Notes under the pieces: model-generated
Seen by the model: the letters and a program-made list of their open reading frames with translations, nothing else
The model's database searches: none
What the model was told of the DNA's origin: nothing
Program-made: the position numbers and the translations under genes
Assembly: GCF_001955535.1 (NCBI RefSeq)
Contig: NZ_MPVN01000001.1
Coordinates: 62,001-126,000, forward strand
Length of the DNA: 64,000 bases
Direction: 5' to 3'
From: Paenibacillus sp. FSL H7-0326
GTDB lineage: Bacteria > Bacillota > Bacilli > Paenibacillales > Paenibacillaceae
In this document: piece after piece, positions 55,960 to 64,000 of the stretch
How the letters are laid out: each line of letters begins with the position of its first letter
How positions within the stretch are numbered: the first letter of the stretch is position 1

Positions 55960-56904
55960 CTAACCGACGATTCCCGAACGTTCCACACTCTCCACGAAAT
56001 AGCGCTGTACGAATAGATAAATTACAATCAAAGGCAGGATAGCGAGTAGAATCCCTGTATCCTGAATCATGCTTAGGTAAAAAGGATCTGCCTTGGAGGC
56101 ACCATCCCCGACCTGCTGAGCAAGGTTGTATGGAAGAGACGACAATTGCGTCGACATGACCTTGCTGGAGGTCAGATACGTGGTTGTATAGAAACTGTCA
56201 TTCCACTGCCACACGAAGGAAAACAGCATGACGGTCACCATGGATGGAATGGCATTAGGCAGCATGATTCTAAAAAAGGTTCGACCAATACCTGCTCCGT
56301 CTACGTAAGCGGCCTCTTCCACTTCCTTAGGGATCCCTCTAAAGAACTGACGGAAGATAAAAATATACAAGCCTGCCTTAAGCGAATTGGCTGTCACTGC
56401 CGTAAGTATGAATGGCCAATACGTGTTGAGCAAATTTACGGGTTTGCCAGTCATAATAGTCATCAGACCCAACAGGTCAAAACTTTTCAAATTAAGGTAT
56501 ACCGGAATAAGAATGGTCGTAGGCGGGACCAGTATCGTCAGGATTACTCCTGCGAACAGCCAGCTGCTGCCCTTGAATTTCAAACGTGCAAATCCGTATC
56601 CTGCAAGTGCGCAGGATGCCGTCGTTAACAATGTCGTTGTGGCAGAGAGTGTAAAAGTGTTGAACAGCGTTTCCCAGTAGTCCATGACTTGAATCGCCTG
56701 TTTAAAATTCTCAATGGAGAAGTTCTGAGGAATCCACACAACTACCGCAGAATAAAGATCAACCTTATCCTTAATGGAAGTCGAAATTTTCTGGAATATC
56801 GGGAAGAGGATAACAAAGGAAAGTCCGGTAATTAGAACAAAGCGGATCATGACCCACAGCCAGCCCTTCCAGTGCTCCAGCGATAATAATCGTGATGTCT
56901 TCAC
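55960..56904 (-). CDS. Sugar ABC transporter permease (MalG type), second pair
   Basis: A 314-residue permease with about six membrane helices and the ABC coupling loop FRGIPKEVEEAAYVDGAGIG near residue 200; the N-terminal ILFPIFQKISTSIKDKVDL marks the MalG-like (CUT1) group. It pairs with the MalF-like permease encoded upstream. The start is GTG 56904, with GGAGG 9 bases before, rather than the ATG lying only 0 bases after GGAGG. Its ATPase is not in the window; a shared MsmK-like ATPase is probable. Confidence 0.88.
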   Translation of the reverse strand: MKTSRLLSLEHWKGWLWVMIRFVLITGLSFVILFPIFQKISTSIKDKVDLYSAVVVWIPQNFSIENFKQAIQVMDYWETLFNTFTLSATTTLLTTASCALAGYGFARLKFKGSSWLFAGVILTILVPPTTILIPVYLNLKSFDLLGLMTIMTGKPVNLLNTYWPFILTAVTANSLKAGLYIFIFRQFFRGIPKEVEEAAYVDGAGIGRTFFRIMLPNAIPSMVTVMLFSFVWQWNDSFYTTTYLTSSKVMSTQLSSLPYNLAQQVGDGASKADPFYLSMIQDTGILLAILPLIVIYLFVQRYFVESVERSGIVG

Positions 56905-56921
56905 GCGGGACATCCTCCTTT

Positions 56922-57824
56922 TTAATCTTGATAGAACACACGTTTCGAAAAAATAACCGTTACGATTATTAAAATGATGGCGATAGCCAGGAAGTAGACC
57001 CATGCCATGGCAGAGCTTAAGCCAAAGTCGAACTTAACGAAGCCGGTCTCCCGAATCAGTTCCGTCATGGCATTATTGGCAAATGAATCGATAATGGTAT
57101 AGATTGCATTGACGAAGATCAACGGGCTGACCATTGGAAAAGTAATTTTCCAGAACGCTTCGTAGCCGGTTGCGCCTTCGATCTTCGATGCCTCATACAA
57201 TTGAGGCGAGATGGTTTGAATGCCTGCCAGAAAGATCAGAATCTGTACGCCGGATTGACTGACAATCTGATAGATTCTATCTACCGCGCTGCTTAAGTAC
57301 GTGACGATCCATTCACTTACACCTGCATCAAGCATCAATTTCTCCAGTTCCAACGTGCCGAGCAAGCTTCCGCCCGTGCTGTTCTGATTAACTGCTTCAA
57401 TTAAACTGGTGCTCTCCAGTGACATAATAACGCCTGATGCCAGAATAACCGGCAGGAAAAAGATAGATCGTGCCAAGGCCCTGCCCCTGAATTTCTGATT
57501 CAGGATGACGGCAAGGAACAGGCTGAATATGATGATAAGAGGCACGTTGACAAGTACGTCTGTTACCGACTCAATCAATGCACGGTTGAAGCTGGTATTA
57601 ACGGTGAGCGCTTGAATATAATTGACGACACCGGTGAATTGAATCGCTATGCCTTCCGCATTAGCCTGAATCGTACTCATGCTGTAACGCAACGAAGCCA
57701 TTAGAGGAATGAAGAAGAACAATACAAATCCAATAAACCAAGGCAGTACGTAGATTACGCCCCACAGGGCTTTCTGCTGAGCATACGTGCGATTTCCCCA
57801 TTTCCATTTCAGAAGTGTCTTCAG
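56922..57824 (-). CDS. Sugar ABC transporter permease (MalF type), probable CTG start
   Basis: A 300-residue permease with six helices and the coupling loop IEGATGYEAFWKITFPMV near residue 215. The reading frame continues upstream of the first TTG (57722) with KWGNRTYAQQKALWGVIYVL, exactly the N-terminus expected of this family, but contains no ATG, GTG or TTG. The only plausible start is CTG at 57824, overlapping the upstream stop and following GGTGG by about 9 bases. This is a rare start codon; a frameshift in the sequence is the alternative. Confidence 0.8.
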   Translation of the reverse strand: MKTLLKWKWGNRTYAQQKALWGVIYVLPWFIGFVLFFFIPLMASLRYSMSTIQANAEGIAIQFTGVVNYIQALTVNTSFNRALIESVTDVLVNVPLIIIFSLFLAVILNQKFRGRALARSIFFLPVILASGVIMSLESTSLIEAVNQNSTGGSLLGTLELEKLMLDAGVSEWIVTYLSSAVDRIYQIVSQSGVQILIFLAGIQTISPQLYEASKIEGATGYEAFWKITFPMVSPLIFVNAIYTIIDSFANNAMTELIRETGFVKFDFGLSSAMAWVYFLAIAIILIIVTVIFSKRVFYQD

Positions 57825-60391
57825 AGCTGCTCACCACCAGTCACGTAACTAAGAGCTTTTACGGTATAGTTCTCCACATCCACGGGGAAGTCATTGTAAT
57901 TGACGATAGCAAACCCTCCGCCTTCATACGTTGTCCGAAATACGCCTTCCGCGAGGGATTCATGTGACTTCATTGAACGCCCGGCAAACGGAAGGTTCGC
58001 CTGATTGACCTCGTTGTAAATTTGGGCAGCTAGGTCGATCCACTGCTCATAATTTGACGCATAGAGGTGATCGTAATCGGTCTCTTTCACAACATGATTC
58101 GGGGCGTTGAACCAGGCAAAGTAAGGACTCGCTCCATATTCAATCAGCTTCAGGACATATTGTCTTGCGTTCGTATAGGTGGAGAGATTGTATGGAGTGC
58201 CGGTATAGCTGATGCTCCCATGCAGAACGAGCTGATAGAACGGAATCTCTTCATCTTCCAGCTTAAAGCGGCTGCTTGTCATAGGAGCATCTGTCAGGTC
58301 TGTTACATAAGGCAGCGCGTAGCCGTTTCCGCCATCCGCAACAACGGAGCCCGCCTGCTGTTTAATCTGTTCGAGTGCCTTGGTTACGACACTAAGCGAT
58401 TGCGTTCGATCGAGCAGCTTCTTCGGATTCATGTCACTGTTCAACTGTTCTGCCAGATCCCTAAGAGAAAGTCCATCCATCGGAAGAGGAGCTGTATCCT
58501 TCAGCATCTCTTCCGTCAATTCGTCTAGTAAATTGGGAGAAAGCACATAGGATGGAGATCGATCCAAGTTACGCCGCTGTCTTGCCGGGTCCATAGGGTA
58601 GATGACCGCTGGTTCCTGTGTTAACGTTCGTGAAGCTTCTTTAGATGGTCTAAAACCTTTTTTGGATTGTACACTCAACATAGCAACATCCGGGTAAAAG
58701 CCGATCCCCGACTCTCGTGTAAAGGAGCTGAATTCGCGCATTCCCTTTTTCCCGCCAATAGCACGATCCACGTTAATGGAGTCCGGCATCCGATGATAAA
58801 GACCGTCATTAAACCAACCGGCATAGCGAACTTGAATGTTGGACACCTTCTTTTCTTTCAGCGCGGAGAGTATATTTTGAGCTTCGTCAAAAGTAGTTAA
58901 TGCCTCCGTAGAATCATAAGGAATGCCTAATATATGTTGGCGAGTGGACATGCCGCCAAGCAGTTTAAGATAAAACGGAAGGCTGTTCTGCTCTCTACTG
59001 GTCTTGGACTCGGGCAGACCGCCCGTTTGCAGCAGATAATCTCGATAGAGAGAGGCCAAGCCCGAGTAAGATGCCTTCTCTGCGCCGACAAAAGCATACC
59101 GAACGACGAAGTCGGATGCGGTCGGTTTGGCCTGGAATTTCGGAAGCGTTCGTACCATGTCACTTGCCTGAAGCGTTACATCGCTCTTGTTCACCACATA
59201 GAAGCTCGGATATACATTGTTGTAGCTGTTTAGCTTGCCGCTAATATCAGCATTGACAACCGCAACAGCATCTCCTTCCTCAATTATCCCCAGAAAAGCT
59301 CCTTCTTCCCGAATCAGTCCAAAGACGGGCAATCTGGCTTTAGCTTCATTTGAGCTGACTTCGCGAACCTTCATTGTCATATCCGGGCCGTAAATATCTT
59401 GCTGATACGCAGGATACTGGACTTTGCCATTATTAAAATGAATCAATGCCCCAGAACCATCTGGTACAAATATGGAGCCTTCTTCATTTGAACCACCGGC
59501 TCCGAAATAATCCAAAACAGAGATCGTGTTAATCGGATATTCTTCTGGAAAATGAATTCCGGAGGAGGGTATACGTACAAGCAGATCCTCACCGTCCAGT
59601 TCATATTCCATGGTGAGCATGAACAGTCGCGGCCCGCTCTGCTCAAGCTCAATCCCATGCTCGGTATGGTCCTGTTCCAGATCTTCTTCCGTATAGCCGG
59701 CTGTCTCAAAGGCTTTTAAAGCTCTGGAAAGCTGAAGTCCTTGCAGCGCCTTATCATTTCGAGTGTAGATTCCTTCTTCCTTGTCTTCTGTATAACCGAT
59801 TTTTAATGCACGCTGCCCAGCGCTGTCGAGCTGGGAGAGCAGCTTCTGCTCAAATCGTTCTTTGCTGATCTTCACTGGCAAATCTTCAATGGAGCGTTCA
59901 GTGCTTCCGAATTGATAATGAACCTGAACTCCGTTATCAATCGCTTCATAACTTACCTGCTTGTGTCCAACACTATCCGTGTAAGAGTTTACGGAACTGC
60001 TCTGACCCAGACTGTTAAAGAAGCTGAGTCTTGTTTGCGATGAGAGAAGATCTTTGTTAATCCCGGTTGCGATTCCGTCCTTGTCACGATCAGCTGGGTT
60101 GCTTCGCCATATTTGACCGCTCTGTTTGTGAAGAACTGCAATCTCAGCAGTCTCTTCGTGAATGAACAGCTGAAGCGAATTATTCTGGGCGATTCCAAGC
60201 ATGCCTGAAAGACGAGCATCGCTGAAAGACGATATCAGTTTTTCTCCGGGAGGCAGGGAGGGAACCTCAGCTTGGTCAACAGTAGTCGCAGTCTCACGGA
60301 CCTGCGAAGCTGGCGAGATTTGACAACCACTGAGAAGCAGACTGCCAATGAGCAGCATTCCGCTGATTCTTTTGGCTACGGCATATTTCAT
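57821..60391 (-). CDS. DUF5696 lipoprotein, probable glycan-degrading or -binding
   Basis: An 856-residue lipoprotein (lipobox LLLSGC, Cys at about residue 23). The N-terminal third is beta-rich (LQLFIHEETAEIAVLHKQSG, then WRSNPADRDKDG), and the C-terminal two thirds look like a TIM-barrel: IQVRYAGWFNDGLYHRMPDS, GFYPDVAML, VVADGGNGYALPYVTD and PYFAWFNAPN. This matches the uncharacterised DUF5696 family seen beside sugar ABC genes in Paenibacillus. A glycosidase role is inferred from the barrel pattern; no catalytic pair is proven. It overlaps the permease gene by four bases. Confidence 0.8.
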   Translation of the reverse strand: MKYAVAKRISGMLLIGSLLLSGCQISPASQVRETATTVDQAEVPSLPPGEKLISSFSDARLSGMLGIAQNNSLQLFIHEETAEIAVLHKQSGQIWRSNPADRDKDGIATGINKDLLSSQTRLSFFNSLGQSSSVNSYTDSVGHKQVSYEAIDNGVQVHYQFGSTERSIEDLPVKISKERFEQKLLSQLDSAGQRALKIGYTEDKEEGIYTRNDKALQGLQLSRALKAFETAGYTEEDLEQDHTEHGIELEQSGPRLFMLTMEYELDGEDLLVRIPSSGIHFPEEYPINTISVLDYFGAGGSNEEGSIFVPDGSGALIHFNNGKVQYPAYQQDIYGPDMTMKVREVSSNEAKARLPVFGLIREEGAFLGIIEEGDAVAVVNADISGKLNSYNNVYPSFYVVNKSDVTLQASDMVRTLPKFQAKPTASDFVVRYAFVGAEKASYSGLASLYRDYLLQTGGLPESKTSREQNSLPFYLKLLGGMSTRQHILGIPYDSTEALTTFDEAQNILSALKEKKVSNIQVRYAGWFNDGLYHRMPDSINVDRAIGGKKGMREFSSFTRESGIGFYPDVAMLSVQSKKGFRPSKEASRTLTQEPAVIYPMDPARQRRNLDRSPSYVLSPNLLDELTEEMLKDTAPLPMDGLSLRDLAEQLNSDMNPKKLLDRTQSLSVVTKALEQIKQQAGSVVADGGNGYALPYVTDLTDAPMTSSRFKLEDEEIPFYQLVLHGSISYTGTPYNLSTYTNARQYVLKLIEYGASPYFAWFNAPNHVVKETDYDHLYASNYEQWIDLAAQIYNEVNQANLPFAGRSMKSHESLAEGVFRTTYEGGGFAIVNYNDFPVDVENYTVKALSYVTGGEQL

Positions 60392-60409
60392 TGTATATCT
60401 CCTCCTTCC

Positions 60410-61045
60410 TTAGCCCCGAAGCACTAATTCCTGATAAATAGTTACAACAAAGGAAACGATCTGCTGTACAAGGCTAAAGAACAATAGGCACAGAAATGCC
60501 ATAAAGGCCATAGCAACTAGGGTGAGCAGCATCGTCAGCACCGTTTTGGCCGGCGTATACTGGTGGACTGTCATATTTCCCACGAATAACAGATATAACG
60601 TCCAGCCGACTGCAAGTGCGTTAGAGAAGTAATAAAATGCAGTTTCCTGTGCGGAAATGACGAGACTCAGCCAAATCCATGGAAAATGAATGAGAAACAG
60701 CGGGACCAGTGCAAAACACGTAGACATAAAAATTTCAGAAAATTTACCTTCCCCGTCCATAAGCGTGGTTAAAGACCAATTGGCAATACACCAGAACAGC
60801 ACCGGAATAATGACATATACCATTTCAAGCAGGCTGTTCAGATACTTCGGATTGTTGAAGTTAATGAGGAAACCGCTGTACTGGGCATGCAAAATTTTGG
60901 TGATAACCAAAAGTACTAGAATTAGGTATGCAATCAGCAGTGTTGTTTTCTGATTCCGTTCGTATTTCAGTTCCCAGTATCCATTGAATGGATGAAATAT
61001 CAGATGCATGGGGTACTGATATAATTGCTTACTTGACGTCTGCAT
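60410..61045 (-). CDS. YIP1-family membrane protein
   Basis: A 211-residue integral membrane protein with five to six helices (LLIAYLILVLLVITKILHA near residue 36, MVYVIIPVLFWCIANWSLTT near 80, LFLIHFPWIWLSLVISA near 115, then two more). FHPFNGYWELKYER near the start is a known opening of YIP1-domain proteins in Paenibacillus sugar operons. Its job is unknown; it may assemble or anchor the ABC importer. ATG 61045 follows GGAGG by 7 bases and overlaps the upstream gene by 17 bases. Confidence 0.82.
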   Translation of the reverse strand: MQTSSKQLYQYPMHLIFHPFNGYWELKYERNQKTTLLIAYLILVLLVITKILHAQYSGFLINFNNPKYLNSLLEMVYVIIPVLFWCIANWSLTTLMDGEGKFSEIFMSTCFALVPLFLIHFPWIWLSLVISAQETAFYYFSNALAVGWTLYLLFVGNMTVHQYTPAKTVLTMLLTLVAMAFMAFLCLLFFSLVQQIVSFVVTIYQELVLRG

Positions 61046-62492
61046 TCGCTGTCCTCCTTTTTTGTCTGCGAACAATGATGACGGTGACAAACGCAGCTGC
61101 AGCCAGGAATAAGCCAGACATCATCCATGAGAAATGCTCACGCATCAATTCTTTGCGAAACAAAAGAAAAGCTTTGGAATAGCCTTGGCGCTCCATACTC
61201 CGCTTAAAGTATTGCGCAGAATCCTCATACTCCTTCTGGCGAAGCAGCGCTTTGCCGATTCCCGCATAGGCATACTCCAGATTGGCATTCATCTCTGCAG
61301 CTTTGGCAAACATGACCGAGGACTGATCTTCGTCGCCGTTATAATAACTGCGTACCGCTTCATGCAGCGTGCGCCCGTACTCCGTTGTTTGAAAGACCGT
61401 AATCTCGCCGAGCGACTTATCGAGAACGAGCATGCGATCGCCTGAACGTTCTAGAGCCACAGGTGTATTGAACTGACCCCGTCGGTTGCCAATACCGCCA
61501 AATATATGGAGCAGATAACCGTCGCCATTGTAGGTGAAAATTCTTCCCATGTTGGAATCCAGCACGGAATACATGTCACTATCACCAACATCAATATCAA
61601 TCAAGCGTGATGATCCGGCTTCGTTGGTGTACACTAGATCGCCCTGAGGCGGCTGATAGCCCTCTCTGCGCAGAATGTCTGTTCCCTGGGCATTCAGCTT
61701 CTTGATAGAATCTTTACCGCGATCGCCGCTAGTGGCATAAATGAAGCCTTCCTCATCCATATCTAGATTGGTAAATTCCGTCGGGGTAAACATGACCATC
61801 TGACTGCGCTGCTCACGGGTTGCGAATCGTTTCCACAAATACTCCACCGGATCAACCTGAACCCTGTTTGCTCCGATAAAGGAAGAGAAGGTGCCATCGG
61901 CGCTGAACTCCATAAATCCATCAAAAACGCCTTCGGCCATGACGTAGATGCGTTCCCCCTTGTCCATGACGATCCGTAACGGTTTAAATATAAAATCCGT
62001 CTTTAACAGATCCGATTTCGGTTCAGCCACAATCTTAACCAGTTGCCCTTCCTCATCTAGATGCACAACCCGGTGATTATCTGAATCGGCGATAAGCAGG
62101 TGACCTTTATTCGTAACGTACAGCCCCTGAGGATTATTAAAATATTCTTCCTTGCCCTCCCGTTCAAATGAGTCAATTGTTCTCACCAGCTTGAAAGTGT
62201 GGTCCATTTCAATAACCCGGCCATTGCCTGAATCCAGTATAAAGACGTGTTGATTCTCTGTTACATGCATATCGCTCGGTTCTTTGAAAGGGACCGTGTT
62301 CAGCTTCTTGCCTGTGATGATTGCGGTTGCCTCATATGCCGCTGGAGCTGGAACGGTATCGCCCCAGTAGGAATAATGGTAAGCATCTGAATTGGTGTCT
62401 GCACTTACGTAGGATGCTTCTTGACTGAATAACAGGAGGCAGACTATGCCCAAGATGATCACTTTATGTTTTTTCCATATGCTTTTCTGCAC
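61029..62492 (-). CDS. NHL-repeat protein with TPR-like tail and C-terminal membrane anchor
   Basis: A 487-residue exported protein. A signal-peptide-like helix is at residues 8-30; NHL/beta-propeller repeats follow (FKEPSDMHVTENQHVFILDS, FNNPQGLYVTNKGHLLIADS, FNTPVALERSGDRMLVLDKS); a TPR-like pair is near residue 400 (AYAGIGKALLRQKEYEDSAQ); and a membrane helix with a basic tail ends the protein (residues 457-475). It would sit on the outer face of the membrane. Similar propellers occur beside sugar importers in Paenibacillus. The GTG start has GGAGG 7 bases before. Confidence 0.82.
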   Translation of the reverse strand: MQKSIWKKHKVIILGIVCLLLFSQEASYVSADTNSDAYHYSYWGDTVPAPAAYEATAIITGKKLNTVPFKEPSDMHVTENQHVFILDSGNGRVIEMDHTFKLVRTIDSFEREGKEEYFNNPQGLYVTNKGHLLIADSDNHRVVHLDEEGQLVKIVAEPKSDLLKTDFIFKPLRIVMDKGERIYVMAEGVFDGFMEFSADGTFSSFIGANRVQVDPVEYLWKRFATREQRSQMVMFTPTEFTNLDMDEEGFIYATSGDRGKDSIKKLNAQGTDILRREGYQPPQGDLVYTNEAGSSRLIDIDVGDSDMYSVLDSNMGRIFTYNGDGYLLHIFGGIGNRRGQFNTPVALERSGDRMLVLDKSLGEITVFQTTEYGRTLHEAVRSYYNGDEDQSSVMFAKAAEMNANLEYAYAGIGKALLRQKEYEDSAQYFKRSMERQGYSKAFLLFRKELMREHFSWMMSGLFLAAAAFVTVIIVRRQKRRTANADVK

Positions 62493-62507
62493 GTCGCTGC
62501 CTCCTTT

Positions 62508-63389
62508 CTACTCCTTCATGCCCGAAGTGGCCATGGTCTGCATGACGCTGCTCTGGGAAATGACGAATAAGGTGATGGGTACAATCATGAGCAGTAAGGC
62601 AACAGCAGCCCCAACTCCCGCTCTTGCTATCCCTCCCTGAACAATCTGACTCAGTGCATAATGCAGCGTTTTGAGATTTTCACTGTAAATGAAGCTCCCG
62701 CCATCCGTGCCCCAGAGCGCAGGGAACTGCAGAATCATGAGCGTAAGCCAGGCCGGCTTCACATTGGGCATCACAATGCTCCAAAAAATTCGATATTCAC
62801 TCGCTCCATCGATCTTGGCTGCCTCCAGCAATGCATTAGGAATTTGCTCCATAAACTGCTTCATTAAGAAGAGTCCTAACGAGAAAGCGAGCGAAGGCAC
62901 GATAATGGATGTATGCGTGTTAATCCAGCCAAGCCAGGACATGACCATGTAGTTCGGAATCGACGTTACGTGAGGAGAGAACATCAATGATAGAATGACA
63001 ATCGTAAACAGCACTTTCGACCCGGGAAAACGATATTTGGCCAGCGGATAAGCTGCTGCAGAAGCAAGGAGAATATGTCCTGCTGTTCCCACTAGCGTTA
63101 TAAGCAGCGTATTCGCGATATACCTTGATAAGGGAACCCAGGAGTTGCCCATCAGATTAATCAAGTCTGCAAAATTCTCCGTCGTCGGATTATTCACCCA
63201 GAAGCGCGGCGGAAATATAAACAGCTCATCGAGTGGCTTAAAGGCATTGTTTACAGCATAGATTAGCGGGAGTATCATGAATGCTCCAAACAGAGCCAGC
63301 AGTGCAAATAACATCAAGCTAACGGTAAATGACCGGTTAAGTCTCTTCGGCATACCAAAGACGCCACGTACTTTGCTAGTCATTGTCAT
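62508..63389 (-). CDS. Sugar ABC transporter permease (MalG type), first pair
   Basis: A 293-residue permease: N-terminal FGAFMILPLIYAVNNAFKPL, six helices and the coupling loop EQIPNALLEAAKIDGASEYR near residue 182, all MalG/CUT1 features. It overlaps the upstream MalF-type permease by four bases (ATGA) and precedes the NHL gene by 15 bases. Two permease pairs in one operon suggest either two separate importers or a larger complex. Confidence 0.9.
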   Translation of the reverse strand: MTMTSKVRGVFGMPKRLNRSFTVSLMLFALLALFGAFMILPLIYAVNNAFKPLDELFIFPPRFWVNNPTTENFADLINLMGNSWVPLSRYIANTLLITLVGTAGHILLASAAAYPLAKYRFPGSKVLFTIVILSLMFSPHVTSIPNYMVMSWLGWINTHTSIIVPSLAFSLGLFLMKQFMEQIPNALLEAAKIDGASEYRIFWSIVMPNVKPAWLTLMILQFPALWGTDGGSFIYSENLKTLHYALSQIVQGGIARAGVGAAVALLLMIVPITLFVISQSSVMQTMATSGMKE

Positions 63390-64000
63390 TCACCTATCTT
63401 TCTCAGCATTTTTTGCGTCATCACATTCGTTCCCAGCATAAGTACAAAAAGAACCGTAGCAATGGCTGAAGCGTATCCCATCTCGAAGCGAATCGTACCA
63501 AAATCCATCAAATGAGTGACGACCGTATGCGCCGCATAGTTTACACTTGGGAACCCTGCCAGCGCGATCGAAATTTCTGCCACAGCGAAGGATGCCGTAA
63601 TCTGCATCACCGCACCAAACATCAGCTGCGGTCGCATCGAAGGCAGTGTAATGTACCATAGCTCCTGCCATCGGTTTTTGATCCCATCCACGGTGCCGGC
63701 CTCCACAAGCGAACGATCAATATTTTGAAGGCCTGCAATAAAGGCCAGGAAGCTGGTCCCTAGACTGAGCCATAGCTGTACAATAATGACTATGGTCAGC
63801 ACGTACCTTTCGTCTGCGAGCCATTGAATGGGTTCCAGAATAACGCCAAGGCGCATCAGGAAACCATTCATGTATCCATAGCTGTCACCAGAGAAAATAA
63901 TAAGCCAGATGAAGAAGACGTTTCCCGATATGGATGGAGCATAGAAGACCAGCGTCATGACCGCCCGAATCTTGGGGGAAAGTTCATTGATAATCCAAGC
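63386..64000 (-). CDS. Sugar ABC transporter permease (MalF type), partial
   Basis: The C-terminal 204 residues of a MalF-type permease; the N-terminus lies beyond the right edge. AWIINELSPKIRAVMTLVFY starts the visible part and the coupling loop SLVEAGTVDGIKNRWQEL is near the middle. It ends four bases into the next permease gene. A solute-binding lipoprotein gene is expected further upstream, outside the window. Confidence 0.9.
   Translation of the reverse strand, partial: AWIINELSPKIRAVMTLVFYAPSISGNVFFIWLIIFSGDSYGYMNGFLMRLGVILEPIQWLADERYVLTIVIIVQLWLSLGTSFLAFIAGLQNIDRSLVEAGTVDGIKNRWQELWYITLPSMRPQLMFGAVMQITASFAVAEISIALAGFPSVNYAAHTVVTHLMDFGTIRFEMGYASAIATVLFVLMLGTNVMTQKMLRKIGE

Overview
The window looks like chromosomal DNA of a Paenibacillus-type Gram-positive bacterium. 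The basis is the gene content (a CotF-like spore coat protein, DUF5696 and YIP1 sugar-uptake genes, GH8/GH11/GH5 enzymes, a Rex-type exo-xylanase), strong GGAGG ribosome binding sites and moderate base composition. No rRNA, tRNA, CRISPR array or insertion sequence was found. The genus is an inference from family content, not from a marker gene.

Layout. 1-3.8 kb: the start of a saccharopine/carboxynorspermidine dehydrogenase-like gene, a 640-base intergenic stretch with a terminator, a perfect palindrome and a nested set of inverted repeats that may be a structured RNA, then a secreted helveticin-J-like protein, a zinc-ribbon protein, an SGNH esterase and a YfbR-like HD protein. 3.9-8.3 kb: an Rrf2 regulator, a thioredoxin-reductase-like flavoprotein and a methyltransferase sharing a three-copy palindromic operator, and a large catalase. 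8.4-16.3 kb: mixed metabolic genes (esterase, MFS transporter, GH4 glycosidase with a divergent AraC regulator, CotF-like coat protein) plus an SDR remnant and a truncated FlaR-like P-loop gene.

16.5-26.1 kb: a complete opine-metallophore locus in the order cntK-L-M-A-B-C-D-F-E, all on the minus strand, with Zur-box-like palindromes at the cntK and cntA promoters. CntK present, plus the Asp in the LGD motif of CntM, predict a staphylopine-type (D-His, pyruvate) product. 26-44 kb: a YwqG-like protein, AlaX, an amino-acid ABC transporter with fused binding protein and permease, an MDR oxidoreductase with an ArsR-type regulator, a GH2 enzyme, a CPBP protease beside a MerR regulator, a 3-hydroxyacyl-CoA dehydrogenase with TetR, PadR/P450 and LysR/MetX-like divergent pairs, and a DadA-like oxidase. 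Several of these pairs carry clear palindromes between them.

44-49.5 kb: a xylan-use locus (GH11 xylanase, CE1-type esterase, SGNH esterase, GH8 exo-oligoxylanase with a cre-like site) and an FGE-like lipoprotein. 49.7-54 kb: an accessory stretch with a visibly GC-rich beta-lactamase-fold hydrolase, a PadR-DUF1048-DUF1048 operon, decayed sequence, and a nucleotidyltransferase gene placed behind a full T-box leader. 54.2-64 kb: one tightly packed minus-strand operon running off the window edge, with two pairs of sugar ABC permeases, an NHL/TPR membrane protein, a YIP1 protein, a DUF5696 lipoprotein and a secreted GH5-CBM13 enzyme. This is the best candidate here for a poorly described system, probably extracellular polysaccharide breakdown and uptake.
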